A stretch of 64,000 bases of DNA from an uncultured Clostridia bacterium. Lineage in GTDB: Bacteria; Bacillota; Clostridia; Christensenellales; CAG-917. The notes under the pieces are model-generated. The model saw nothing but the letters and a program-made list of their open reading frames with translations, had not been told where the DNA came from and ran no database searches. This document shows positions 32,988-43,068 of the stretch, one piece after another. A program made the translations under genes and the position numbers. Location: assembly GCA_934277615.1 (NCBI GenBank), contig CAKQUV010000002.1, positions 165,740-229,739 on the forward strand. The letters are read 5' to 3'. Positions within the stretch are counted from its first letter, which is position 1. The number at the start of each line of letters is the position of its first letter.

Positions 32988-34693
32988 AAGGCGAATTCTC
33001 AATGCAAAGCGTGAGAACGCTGTTCCGTCTCGACCTCAAATCGAGGTTCGGTTCGACGCAAAAGACCACGCCTCTCAAAAAATTGGCGCAAATCGGCAAC
33101 TATCTGTTTTTCATCATAGTTTACGCCGTGCTTGCGGTGGGCGTGTATTATCTCACCAACGTATTCGTAAGACGTTCGGGATTGCGTATGGAGTTTTTGA
33201 CTATCGCGGCAACGCTTACGATAACTCTTGCAACCATTATCGCAACGGGCAACGTCATCAAAAACTTGTATCAAAACGGCGATAACGAGATGCTTTTGCG
33301 TTTCCCGGTAAGCGGAAAAGAAATCCTTGTCGCAAAATCCATTTACTGTTATCTGCACAATCTCGTGGTGTGCTTGCTCACGATGTTGCCGTTCTATATC
33401 TCGTTCGGCATTATCACGGGCGCGCGCGTGGGCGACTATTTCTCATATATAGGCATTACGCTGCTTTCCACGCTTGTGCCGTTCTTTATCGCAAACATCA
33501 TTGCCGTTCCCGTTATGAAGGTTATGAATGCGGTGAAGAATCAGTTTTTGCTTATATTGATACTCACAATCATCGTGGTGTGCGTGGTGTTTGCGTTTTA
33601 TCTCGTGTCGCTCGGAAACGTGCTTACATACCTTAAGGACTCAAAGCAAACCATTTTCTCTGCAGATATGATTGCGAGATATCAGAAGTTTGCGCGCAAC
33701 GCATATCCGTTCAATTGGTATGCGGAGATTATCAACGGCAAGATTTACGGCGGACTTTCGGCAGGCAAATACGCGCTCAGATTCTTGTATCTCATCCTCA
33801 TCAACGGAGCGTTGGGCGTTGCCGCTTACTTCGTTACGACGAGAGAATATTACAAAACGATCCTTTACGGAATCGAAACTCAAAAAGCGTCTTTCAAAAA
33901 GAAAATCAAAGACGTGCGCCGTCCTGTGTCCTATGCGCTTTTCAGACGTGAGTTCTATCTCATTCTGAGAAGTTTCAACTATTCCTTCCAATACTTCGCG
34001 ATGGCGTTTGCGGCTCCCGTAATGGTGTTCTATTGCAACCGTCTTGCCGCGTCTATGGGAACAAAGAGTATCGGCGCAGACATTATGCCGGGGCTTACGC
34101 TCATGGTTATCGCGCTCTTTATCACGATAATCGTGTCCTTTGCGTCCACCTGCATTTCGAGAGAAGGCGCATGTTTCTATCACACAAAGGTCATTCCCGT
34201 AAGCTATACGCACCAGATTCTCGTCAAGTTCTTCCTTTACTCCTTGACGGGCACGATATCCAACGCATTGTGCTGCGCGCTCTCGGGCGGTTATTACTCG
34301 AGCGAGGCAGGCGGCAGAGTGCTTTCCGCACTTGACGTGGGCGCAATCTTCGGCATTGCGGAAATGCTTGTTATAAGTCTTACCAGCCTCAGTATGCTTG
34401 CGGACATCAAATCGCCTACGTTCAACGTGTCGGGCGACGGCGAATTGGTTTCTGCCAACAAGAACGTTGCGCTTGCAATGACCATAGGCATTCTGGTTGC
34501 CGTTATATACGGATTGTTTACGATGATTTTCAGCTTCTTGCCATTGACGATAGGCGGCAAAACGCTTATAGCTGCAGGCGACACCAATACGATTTACCTC
34601 ATTTTGAGCGTTGTATCGCTCATCTTGCTCGGCGGATCGGTTGCAGGCTTGTTCGTCAACCTCAACAAGAAGTATATGAACATCATTCCGTAA
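32984..34693 (+). CDS. ABC exporter permease, large ABC-2-like type
   Basis: 569 residues with about twelve hydrophobic segments; amino acids 1-35 are cytoplasmic and basic. The length and layout match the large putative ABC exporter permeases of Bacillota rather than the ~250-300-residue ABC-2 permeases. It overlaps the ATPase gene by 4 nt (GGAGGAAGAG as ribosome site) and is followed after 19 bp by the first of two large surface-protein genes, so the exporter may act on, or with, those proteins. Substrate unknown. Confidence 0.8.
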   Translation: MKGEFSMQSVRTLFRLDLKSRFGSTQKTTPLKKLAQIGNYLFFIIVYAVLAVGVYYLTNVFVRRSGLRMEFLTIAATLTITLATIIATGNVIKNLYQNGDNEMLLRFPVSGKEILVAKSIYCYLHNLVVCLLTMLPFYISFGIITGARVGDYFSYIGITLLSTLVPFFIANIIAVPVMKVMNAVKNQFLLILILTIIVVCVVFAFYLVSLGNVLTYLKDSKQTIFSADMIARYQKFARNAYPFNWYAEIINGKIYGGLSAGKYALRFLYLILINGALGVAAYFVTTREYYKTILYGIETQKASFKKKIKDVRRPVSYALFRREFYLILRSFNYSFQYFAMAFAAPVMVFYCNRLAASMGTKSIGADIMPGLTLMVIALFITIIVSFASTCISREGACFYHTKVIPVSYTHQILVKFFLYSLTGTISNALCCALSGGYYSSEAGGRVLSALDVGAIFGIAEMLVISLTSLSMLADIKSPTFNVSGDGELVSANKNVALAMTIGILVAVIYGLFTMIFSFLPLTIGGKTLIAAGDTNTIYLILSVVSLILLGGSVAGLFVNLNKKYMNIIP

Positions 34694-34712
34694 GTTTATA
34701 GGAAAGAAAAGT

Positions 34713-37700
34713 ATGAAGAAAGTAATGATAGGCATTCTTATCCTCATTCCGATAATCATCGTGTTTATTGTCGCGATGGTTTCGGCAATCGTATCTACGC
34801 AGGCGTGGATATCCGTCGAGGATTTGAAACTTCAGATAAAAGGTACGGAAACGGAGGCGGAGACCGTCGCATATTCGCTGGACGAGTTAGGCTCGGGATT
34901 GGTGAATCTGTATGACAAAATCGACGTCGTCGTATTGCCTGAAAAAGCCAACAAGTACGTTATCGAATGGCAAATTGTGGGCGACGTTACCTATACCGAT
35001 CAAGATTATAAGACAAAATACGACAAATACAGGCAAGAGTACGCCGCAAAGAAGGCGGAGTTGGAGAGCAGAGATTATCCCAATTTCACCGACGCAAACG
35101 AGCAAAAAGCGTTCAACAACGCGTCGATAAAATACGGCTCTAGCGCGGACTCCGCAAAGATTATTTCCGCTATGGCGAACGAACTTGTGGATATGAAGTA
35201 TCCGGCGGCGTGCTTTGTGGATTCTTTCGGCGACGAAACGACTTCCAACAGCTCGGGGCAAATAAGATTGTCCTGGTATTGCCATTTCACGGTCAAAGTA
35301 ACGGCAGAGAACGTGTCCAAGACGCTTTTGGTTTCCGTGGGCGGCGACAACGTAAAGAGCGCAAACATAGGCAATCTTCAAGGCGACGATTCCAACACGT
35401 TGAATGTGGGCGAATCAAAGCGCATTACGGCAAGTTATACGCCGATTGACAGCATTGTCAATTACACGATTTGGCACGCGCTCGACGAGGATATAGCGAC
35501 AATCGACCAAAACGGCGTTATCACTGCAAAGAAAGCGGGTACGGCAAGATTTACGATGGACGCAAGCGTGCACTCCACCGACAAGTCCGACAACGTCCAA
35601 TACGTAACGAGCAACGTCTATACGATACAAATCGTGGCAGACGGCGCAAGCTCGGTGTTCGGCTCCAAACTGATGTCGCACAAGCGTTCATATTCGCTTG
35701 CAGAACTCGGTATAAACGACGAAATTACGAGCGTTGAGGGCGCAACGATAGAGGAGGGCGAACTTGTTGTAAACGAGGGCGCAACTCAAATCTTGCTTAC
35801 GACGGAAAACGGCACTTTGACGGTGAATATTTGCGATGAGAACGCAATTGCGATTCAAAACGCAGATTTCTTCAAAAAAGAAAGCAATTACGTTGTGGCG
35901 ATTGACGAGCATACTCTCAAACTCAGCGCAATCTGGGCGTCCGTGTTTAAGGACGGAGCACCCGAAGTCGCGTGGTCGTCAAGCAACGAGGACGTGGCAA
36001 CGGTCAACGAAAGAGGCGAAGTGCAGGGTGTCGGTATCGGCGACGTGGTTATCACCGCTCAATGCGGCGAATATCAGGCGCATATCGAACTTTACGTGCA
36101 ATACAAGATTGCGTCCTTACAATTGCGCACTTCCAACGCTTCATTGGCAGTAGGTCTTGCGCGCGAAACAGTGTTTGCAAGCGAAAGATATATCGATTTG
36201 GCAACCAACGGCAATACAAAAGAGGCGAACTATACCAATATAGTTGTGCTCGGGGAGCCTAAAAACGCAACGATTGACCAATTGAGAGCGTTTTATGCGG
36301 CATACAATTTCGAGATTGTGGAAGGCGGCGAATATGCGCGCTTTGACAGCGAGGACGTAAACAAACTCGTGTTTGATCCCGAAACGCTCAAGTTGCTCGA
36401 AACCAAGGATAATCTCAAGACTGTCAGAGTGAAAGTCAGCGCAAAATATCCCAAACACGAGGGTGCGCTTGAGTATACGCAAGAGTTTGTGGATATCAAG
36501 GTTACGCACGGCGTGGCTGTGTATAATATGGACGAATTGCGCAGAGCCGCGCTCGACCAAAAAGAATACACGGGCGTAAACGTGATTTACGGCAGAGTGC
36601 AGGGAGCAAAGCTTCTCGGCGACGTCGAAACGGCGCTTTCAAACGATTGCCCCGAAAATCTTATTGCGCCGGAAAAAATCTTCAAACATCAAGTCGCGGC
36701 GACATCAAATACGTATGAAGTGTGGGTAAATCCGACATCTAAACGCACGTATTCCATATCTCTTATGGCAAACTGCGCATTCGATACCGCCACGAACGAG
36801 GACGGAACGCCTGTGCATATCGTCAATTGGCAGGAGCGTCCCGAGTTTTACGGCGACGTGTACGGAAACAACAGAATGATATCGGCAATCACAGGTCAAA
36901 TAGACGGCGAACTTATCAGAATCTCCTGGGGTAACGTCAAGATAAGCAACGTCATTCTGCGCGCCAACACAACGCCGGAAAGCGGTGAGATTTCCACTGA
37001 CGAAACGCTTACTTTCAAGGGAAGAATCGCAAAAGTCGGCAGCGACTTGCAGTGGGATTGGTATCGTCTTGAAAACGTCAAATTCGAATACTGCATTCTC
37101 GAAAACGGTCAAGAAGGTCTTGACGTGCGCAATACCAACATCACGTTTGACGGATGTATCGTCCGCAACCTTATGTCTTGCGGTTTGAGCATTATGAACA
37201 GGATGTATACAGACGACAGCGGCATTATTCACCCGTTCTATTGCCACGTGAATTTCCACAATTTCATCTCATCCAATACGCTTGCGTCAGTGCTTGTGGC
37301 GACGTTTGAAAAGTTTACGTATTCGGGTACGAAAAAAGGAAGATTTGTGAAAGACGACCTTAAAAAGAATCAGCAATACTTCATGGAAAACTTTGCAAAA
37401 CCCGATTCCGAAAACGAGAGAGAAAGACACAATTTCGAACTTAATCAATCGGGCATTCTGGAAGTGTACAACTGGCAAAATATAGAGTATGCGTCGATAT
37501 TCGATACCGGTTACGATGTGCTCAATCAAACTATCACGAATGAAACGTCTGTGATTATTCGCGAGAATCCGACTTTTGAGAAATTCAGATACATCGACAA
37601 AGACGGCACTTGCTACGTGCACGTTGCGTTTGTGTTTGCGGCGGTTACGTTCGGCTCGGGATTCCAATTGATAGTCGAGCCTACGCCTCAAACGGTGCGT

Positions 37701-37886
37701 TTGGAAGATACAATGCTTTCCAGCCTCAATTCCAAGGACGTCGTTACGACGGAAAACGGCAGCATAGGCGAAAGTATTTTGCAAACGATAGGCGTAACCA
37801 TTTACGGATATCAGAATACGGCAAAGATTTTGCCGCACACGACTTATCAAGTCAATACCGCGCTCATTAACAGATTGCACGGCTGA
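34713..37886 (+). CDS. Large membrane-anchored Ig-like (BIG2) surface protein, paralogue 1
   Basis: 1057 residues. An uncleaved-looking signal anchor at residues 4-28 (VMIGILILIPIIIVFIVAMV) places the rest outside the cell. There are two bacterial Ig-like domain 2 modules, about 215-315 (EDIATIDQNGVITAKKAGTARFTM) and about 395-470 (NEDVATVNERGEVQGVGIGDVVI). From ~720 on the sequence has short repeating strands with N and C ladders (ISNVILRAN, VKFEYCILENG, ITFDGCIVRNL), like a right-handed beta-helix. No enzymatic motif is recognised. It shares its architecture with the next gene, and a 380-bp tract (35334-35713) has one mismatch to it. Likely adhesion or carbohydrate contact, by inference. 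Confidence 0.8.
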   Translation: MKKVMIGILILIPIIIVFIVAMVSAIVSTQAWISVEDLKLQIKGTETEAETVAYSLDELGSGLVNLYDKIDVVVLPEKANKYVIEWQIVGDVTYTDQDYKTKYDKYRQEYAAKKAELESRDYPNFTDANEQKAFNNASIKYGSSADSAKIISAMANELVDMKYPAACFVDSFGDETTSNSSGQIRLSWYCHFTVKVTAENVSKTLLVSVGGDNVKSANIGNLQGDDSNTLNVGESKRITASYTPIDSIVNYTIWHALDEDIATIDQNGVITAKKAGTARFTMDASVHSTDKSDNVQYVTSNVYTIQIVADGASSVFGSKLMSHKRSYSLAELGINDEITSVEGATIEEGELVVNEGATQILLTTENGTLTVNICDENAIAIQNADFFKKESNYVVAIDEHTLKLSAIWASVFKDGAPEVAWSSSNEDVATVNERGEVQGVGIGDVVITAQCGEYQAHIELYVQYKIASLQLRTSNASLAVGLARETVFASERYIDLATNGNTKEANYTNIVVLGEPKNATIDQLRAFYAAYNFEIVEGGEYARFDSEDVNKLVFDPETLKLLETKDNLKTVRVKVSAKYPKHEGALEYTQEFVDIKVTHGVAVYNMDELRRAALDQKEYTGVNVIYGRVQGAKLLGDVETALSNDCPENLIAPEKIFKHQVAATSNTYEVWVNPTSKRTYSISLMANCAFDTATNEDGTPVHIVNWQERPEFYGDVYGNNRMISAITGQIDGELIRISWGNVKISNVILRANTTPESGEISTDETLTFKGRIAKVGSDLQWDWYRLENVKFEYCILENGQEGLDVRNTNITFDGCIVRNLMSCGLSIMNRMYTDDSGIIHPFYCHVNFHNFISSNTLASVLVATFEKFTYSGTKKGRFVKDDLKKNQQYFMENFAKPDSENERERHNFELNQSGILEVYNWQNIEYASIFDTGYDVLNQTITNETSVIIRENPTFEKFRYIDKDGTCYVHVAFVFAAVTFGSGFQLIVEPTPQTVRLEDTMLSSLNSKDVVTTENGSIGESILQTIGVTIYGYQNTAKILPHTTYQVNTALINRLHG

Positions 37887-37920
37887 GAACGAGAGTCGAT
37901 TATACAAAAGGGAAAACATT

Positions 37921-40900
37921 ATGAAAAAAGTAATGATAGGAATATTGATACTTATTCCGGTTCTCATAGTGTTGGTGGTCGCTATGGTGTCGAGCATCGT
38001 GTCTTTGCAAGCATGGATTGCGGTGGACGACATCGAGCTGACTTACAAGGGAGGAAAAATAGATGCGGAAACGCTTTCCTATTCCTTTGACGAGGTTGCG
38101 AACAAAACCTTGAATATCTATGACTACGTGGACGTAAAGGTATACCCCGAAAAAGCCAAAAACTATACGGTAGAATGGCGTGTAACGGGTGCGATATCCT
38201 ATACGGACGGCAAGTATCAACAAGATTACAACAATTATAAGACCGATTTGGCAAAGTTGAGAGGGGAGCTTGAAAACGAGTTCTCTCAAAACGGCTCTTT
38301 TGAGGACGCTGACAGACAGTCCGCATACGAGGCGGTGAAGTCGAGATATCCCGATACGTCCAAAATGTTGGACGCAATGGCAAAAATTCTCATCCCCGAG
38401 GTCAAGCCTGCGCTCGCATTTGTTGATAAGGACGGAAACGTGGTGCAATCCAACACTACGGGCGACTTTATCGTTTGCTCCTACTGCCACGGCACAATCG
38501 AAGTGGTGGTGGAGAACGTGTCCAAAACCATTTTAATATCCGTGGGCGGCGACAACGTAAAGAGCGCCAACATAGGCAATCTTCAAGGCGACGATTCCAA
38601 CACGTTGAATGTGGGCGAATCAAAGCGCATTACGGCAAGTTATACGCCGATTGACAGCATTGTCAATTACACGATTTGGCACGCGCTCGACGAGGATATA
38701 GCGACAATCGACCAAAACGGCGTTATCACTGCAAAGAAAGCGGGTACGGCAAGATTTACGATGGACGCAAGCGTGCACTCCACCGACAAGTCCGACAACG
38801 TCCAATACGTAACGAGCAACGTCTATACGATACAAATCGTGGCAGACGGCGCAAGCTCGGTGTTCGGCTCCAAACTGATGTCGCACAAGCGTTCATATTC
38901 GCTTGCAGAACTCGGTATTGCGGACGATTACGACAGTATCGATGGCGCAACGGTAAAGGATAATATTCTTACGCTCGACGAGGGCGTATCGAGAGTTGTG
39001 GTGAACACAAAGAGAGGCAAATTTACGCTCGACGTGTGCGATGACAAAGATATAGCAATCAAAAACGCAGATTTCTATTGCTCCGAAAACGGATACGTGC
39101 TTGCGGTGGGTGAGAACACTCTCAAACTCGGCGCAGTATGGGCGTCTGCATTCAAGAGCGGCAATCCGAGCGTTGTGTGGGCGAGCGACAACGAGGACGT
39201 GGCAAGCGTATCTCAAAGCGGTGAAGTGCTTGCAAAGAGCGACGGTATCGTTACGATTAGCGTTACAAGCGAGCAAGGAACAAGCGCGTCCATAACCCTC
39301 AACGTCCGCAACAAAATTTCGTATTTGCAATTGCGCACGTCCGACGAGGCGTTGGCTGTGGGGCTTGCAAGAGAAACGGTGTTTGCGTCCTTCAGGTATG
39401 TCAACGAGGACATTTCGCAAGGTGCGGAAACAGATACCAACTGGACGTATATCACAATTCTCGGCGAGCCGAAACGCACGGGCGATATGACGTTGGACGA
39501 GTATAATGAGTTGCTTGCGACATTCTATGACGCATACAATATCGAGATTATAGGCGGCGGCGAATACGCGCACTTCGACGACGTTGTAAAGAATAAGCTT
39601 ATCTTCAATCCCGAGGCTCTCGAAGGCAAGGGCAAACAGCCCATACGCGTAAAAGTCAGCGCAAAATACCCCAAATACGAGGGTATGACCAAGTTTACGA
39701 CGGCGGAAGTTACGATTAATGCAATTTACGGCGTGTCCGTGTATAACGTCGCGCAAATTGAGCACGCCGCTATGTATCAACGCGAATACGTCGATTTCAA
39801 TGAATTTTGGGCAATGATGGGCGCAATCGAAGCCGGCGGAACGTACGAAACCAAGACCGGAAACTTGCAACCTTCAAAAGTGATTTTCTCTCATACCAAC
39901 GAAATCACGGGTGATAAATATATCATAAGAGCCGACGGCACGTCTTTGCGCACTTATGCAATCGTGATGATGGCAAACTGCGATTATACTCAAACCGATC
40001 GCGCCACAATCGGGGAATCGGACGAAAGACTCAATTTCTTCGGCGACGTGTATGGCAACAATAAGATGATATGCGCGCGTACGGGGCAAAACGACGATGA
40101 ATTGATGCGCGTTTCGTGGAGCGGTGTTACGGTAAGCAACGTCATTTTGCGTGCAAACACCATTGAGGGAGACGGCAACATAGATCCCGAAGATACGAAA
40201 GCGTTTACCGGCTTTGTCGGCGTCGTGGGCAGTCACCACGATTGGGAAAGATTCCGTATTTCCGACATCACGTTTGAATATTGCATTATCGAGAATGCAA
40301 GACAAGGCATAGGTTCCCGCAACGCCGACATAACTTACAACGGATGCGTAATGCGCAACTTTTTGCAATGCGGTATGTACGTGCCCTTACAAATGAACTG
40401 GAGAGACGAGGATAGCGCATATAATCCCTTGTATACGCACCTCACGTTCAACAACTTTACTTGCTCCAACATGATAGGCTCGATTATGTCTGCCACGTAC
40501 GAACGCTTCACGATTATCGAACAAAAGCTCAATCGAGAAAAGGTCAATCGTTTCGTCCCGAATGGTACGAGCGAAGAGAACGGCGCGTACTTCACGGAAC
40601 ATTTTGCGTCAAAGGGTATCAACCTCGAAGTTACGCAAACAGGTTTCTTCAAAGCGTACAACTGGCAGAACGTCAACAATGCCAGACTTATAGAAACAGG
40701 CTCCAAGTACGACGAAATGGTGGCGTCAATTGCAGGCGGTATCATCTTGCAAAACCCGACGTTTGCGGATTATCGCTATTTTGACAGCAACAACCAGTGT
40801 TATTTCCACCTCGCATTCCTCGTCAGCGGTATATCGCTCGACAAAGGCATCACCGACGAGCCGACTTACGCCAATATGAACTTCGAGTCTCCCGAAATCG

Positions 40901-41067
40901 GTGGCGTGCGCCTCGGCGATATTGACGAAAACGGCGACGAATACGGCGGCAGCCTTGTCGCTACGCTGTTCTCCACTATGTACATCTACGGATACAAGAA
41001 TACGGCGGAGATTACGCCTTTCTCTAAACTTGTCATCGACGCCGATTTCATTCAAAAACTGCACTAA
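37921..41067 (+). CDS. Large membrane-anchored Ig-like (BIG2) surface protein, paralogue 2
   Basis: 1048 residues, colinear with the preceding protein over its whole length: signal anchor (4-28), polar helical region, BIG2 modules (about 205-305 and 385-460) and beta-helix-like C-terminal part (VTVSNVILRANT, ITFEYCIIENA, ITYNGCVMRNF). Outside the shared tract (38539-38918) the two genes are clearly diverged. The gap after paralogue 1 is 34 bp with AAGGGAAAA as ribosome site. The gene ends with a structured 3' element. The pair and the exporter form one apparent operon. Confidence 0.8.
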   Translation: MKKVMIGILILIPVLIVLVVAMVSSIVSLQAWIAVDDIELTYKGGKIDAETLSYSFDEVANKTLNIYDYVDVKVYPEKAKNYTVEWRVTGAISYTDGKYQQDYNNYKTDLAKLRGELENEFSQNGSFEDADRQSAYEAVKSRYPDTSKMLDAMAKILIPEVKPALAFVDKDGNVVQSNTTGDFIVCSYCHGTIEVVVENVSKTILISVGGDNVKSANIGNLQGDDSNTLNVGESKRITASYTPIDSIVNYTIWHALDEDIATIDQNGVITAKKAGTARFTMDASVHSTDKSDNVQYVTSNVYTIQIVADGASSVFGSKLMSHKRSYSLAELGIADDYDSIDGATVKDNILTLDEGVSRVVVNTKRGKFTLDVCDDKDIAIKNADFYCSENGYVLAVGENTLKLGAVWASAFKSGNPSVVWASDNEDVASVSQSGEVLAKSDGIVTISVTSEQGTSASITLNVRNKISYLQLRTSDEALAVGLARETVFASFRYVNEDISQGAETDTNWTYITILGEPKRTGDMTLDEYNELLATFYDAYNIEIIGGGEYAHFDDVVKNKLIFNPEALEGKGKQPIRVKVSAKYPKYEGMTKFTTAEVTINAIYGVSVYNVAQIEHAAMYQREYVDFNEFWAMMGAIEAGGTYETKTGNLQPSKVIFSHTNEITGDKYIIRADGTSLRTYAIVMMANCDYTQTDRATIGESDERLNFFGDVYGNNKMICARTGQNDDELMRVSWSGVTVSNVILRANTIEGDGNIDPEDTKAFTGFVGVVGSHHDWERFRISDITFEYCIIENARQGIGSRNADITYNGCVMRNFLQCGMYVPLQMNWRDEDSAYNPLYTHLTFNNFTCSNMIGSIMSATYERFTIIEQKLNREKVNRFVPNGTSEENGAYFTEHFASKGINLEVTQTGFFKAYNWQNVNNARLIETGSKYDEMVASIAGGIILQNPTFADYRYFDSNNQCYFHLAFLVSGISLDKGITDEPTYANMNFESPEIGGVRLGDIDENGDEYGGSLVATLFSTMYIYGYKNTAEITPFSKLVIDADFIQKLH

Positions 41068-41165
41068 ACAGCGAATAACTGCGTCAACACCCCATTGCCA
41101 CCAACTCATTTACGTCTTGTAAATTAGGGTTGTTGTCAATGGGGTGTTTCCTTGTTCTTCATCTT
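41068..41165 (+). repeat. 3'-end structured element, copy 3
   Basis: AGCGAATAACTGCGTCAA directly follows the stop codon; long hairpin 41096-41148. The stems differ in sequence from copies 1 and 2 but pair at the same positions, with the TCA/TTAGG internal loop kept. Confidence 0.7.
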
Positions 41166-41209
41166 TTTATTGCAGTTTTTGTAATGAAATCGGGTGAAAC
41201 TGCACTAAA

Positions 41210-41740
41210 CATAGACTTCGTCGTAACTCCTTTAAATAGAATTGCCCCCTCTTTCCGGACACGCCGGCATTTCTCCCGCCACTCGGTTAGGGACATTTCT
41301 CTACAAGATTATCCGTCGCTCGCGGGGGAGACAACGGCACTCGCATAGATAGGTATCGTCCCCTCGTTATGCCACTGCGCTTTGTGCGCCGGCTACGCAA
41401 CAACACTGCGCAGTCGCTTGTACTGCACCCACAAGGCTTCCACACACAAAAGACAAGCGAACGATAGCGCAATATATAAGATGAAAGCGCAGTCTTTTGT
41501 GTGAAGGGAAAAAGGAGCACCAAGGCAAAAAAGCAAGCAATTGGCATTTTTGGCAATTGCGGCTAAGAGCCTTGTGTGCGTCGCAAGCTCGGCGCTCATT
41601 CGCTCGTCGCCTTGCGACTCGAAGCTCCGAATAGACACATACCGTTAATAAGTACGCCTTGAATAAGTTTGCGTTTGGATAAGGCTACGCCTTCCAAAAC
41701 TATTAATTATTAATTATTAATTCCAAAAACTATCTTCTAA
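41210..41740 (+). repeat. Long mosaic intergenic repeat, copy R1
   Basis: Starts at TCGTAACTCC (about 41220) and runs to the TTAATTATTAATTA block near 41720. It contains the GCGCTTTGTGCGCC hairpin module and an inserted module (about 41405-41560) also present in R4. No credible gene; the minus-strand open frames here are shared with R4 only because the DNA is shared. Confidence 0.75.
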
Positions 41741-41831
41741 TCCGTTAAAATTCATAATAAGTAACACTTGGGGTAAAAAGTCGAAATAAGAAACAACTTT
41801 GTGGTTTCGTGTGGATTTTGCGTTTTTGCGG

Positions 41832-41859
41832 TTGACAAATGTGTGTTTTGGGATATAAT
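41832..41859 (+). promoter_or_regulatory. Promoter of the DUF308 gene
   Basis: TTGACA (41832-41837), 16-bp spacer, TATAAT (41854-41859), followed within 20 bp by the start codon. Confidence 0.75.
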
Positions 41860-41879
41860 TGCACAACGGAGGCAGATAT

Positions 41880-42485
41880 ATGAAAAAGTCAACTACAGTT
41901 TTATGGTTTATAGCAAGCATACTTATGATAGCGGCAGGCATTGTGTGTTTTGCACTTCCTGTCGACACGACGATGACAGTGTTTGCATACATTATCGGCG
42001 CACTCGTTTTGATCATGGGTATAGTTGAGCTCGCAGCATTCTTCACAAGCGCGGGCATTGTCGGCGGTGGCGCATTCCTCGCAGACGGCGTTATCACAAC
42101 GCTTTTGGGCATCGTGTTCTTGGCAAACGAGGGCATTGTGTCCAGCGCATTGCCGTTTATTTTTGCAATGTGGTTTATCGTCGAGGGTATAAGCGAGCTT
42201 ACTTTGGCAATTCAGGCAGGCAGGCTTAAAGTGCCTTATTGGTGGACGTTGCTCATCCTTTCGATACTTGAAATCGTTTTTGGATTCTTGGCATTCTTCG
42301 ATCCTATCACGGGTGCAATCTCTATGACGGTGCTTGTCGGCGTGTTCCTTTTTGTACACGGACTTTCAATGCTCGGCGACTGGGTGGTTGTGCTCCGCGT
42401 CAAAAAATTCTTCAAGGGATGCCTTGGCAGAGTGTCCGATTTGACAGGAAACTATGACGACCAAAGAAGCGACGTGCAAGAATAA
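41880..42485 (+). CDS. HdeD/DUF308-family membrane protein
   Basis: 201 residues with six hydrophobic segments arranged as three similar pairs, as in the acid-resistance membrane protein HdeD family. The start is ATG 41880 after GGAGG. The C-terminal ~35 residues are polar and cytoplasmic. A strong promoter precedes it and a terminator follows (42504). Function in this organism unknown; a distant relative is at 47611. Confidence 0.8.
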   Translation: MKKSTTVLWFIASILMIAAGIVCFALPVDTTMTVFAYIIGALVLIMGIVELAAFFTSAGIVGGGAFLADGVITTLLGIVFLANEGIVSSALPFIFAMWFIVEGISELTLAIQAGRLKVPYWWTLLILSILEIVFGFLAFFDPITGAISMTVLVGVFLFVHGLSMLGDWVVVLRVKKFFKGCLGRVSDLTGNYDDQRSDVQE

Positions 42486-42503
42486 TTGCGTACAATAAGA
42501 AAT

Positions 42504-42537
42504 AAAAAAATATCGGGTGAGAGCCCGATATTTTTTT
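42504..42537 (+). terminator. Terminator after the DUF308 gene
   Basis: AATATCGGG and CCCGATATT with a long T-run. Almost the same hairpin occurs at 44889. Confidence 0.9.
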
Positions 42538-42549
42538 AATTTGCGCCGA

Positions 42550-42960
42550 ATAGAGGATAGTCGTAACTCCTCAAAATAGAATACCCCCTCTTTCCGGACA
42601 CGCCGGCATGTCCACTTCGGCGTTTGCGCACCGCAATCCGCCTCGTTCGCTTTGGCTACAACACATTCACCGAATGTGTTGCTTAACGCGTCGCGCCCGA
42701 CCACTCGTATAGGGACATTTCTCTACAATATTATCCATCGCTCGCGGGAAAGACAACGGCACTCGCATAGATAGGGACATTTTTATACTTGTGCCACTCG
42801 TTCACCAACGAAAATAACAACACTCGTTGGTTCACTTGTACTTTTCGTCAAGCTCGGCACTTATCCGCTCACCGCCTTGCGGTTCGAGTTCCGTCTCCGA
42901 AGTTGCACATTCCGTTAATAAGAACGCTCCGAATGAGTGTGCGTTCGGAAAAGGAATATT
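42550..42960 (+). repeat. Long mosaic intergenic repeat, copy R2
   Basis: From TAGTCGTAACTCC to about CCGTTAATAAGAACGC and slightly beyond. It contains a module (about 42608-42705) with the hairpin AACACATTC-ACC-GAATGTGTT, and the stem ACCAACGA/TCGTTGGT around 42801-42835. No gene. Confidence 0.75.
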
Positions 42961-43012
42961 CCATATATATAATAAATTGTTATCTTTTTATACATTTTTT
43001 ACTATTTTTGTA

Positions 43013-43041
43013 TTGACAATTGACTATTTCAAATTCATTAT
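43013..43041 (+). promoter_or_regulatory. Promoter of the second ABC exporter
   Basis: TTGACA (43013-43018), 17-bp spacer, CATTAT (43036-43041). Confidence 0.5.
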
Positions 43042-43068
43042 ATATACGCTGTATATGCGGAGGAAAAA

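Noticed and set aside
41287..41638. Minus-strand open frames in mosaic repeat R1 (and 51066-51416 in R4)
   Set aside because: They are similar to each other only because the repeat DNA is; overlapping alternative frames are equally open, and there is no ribosome site or known domain.
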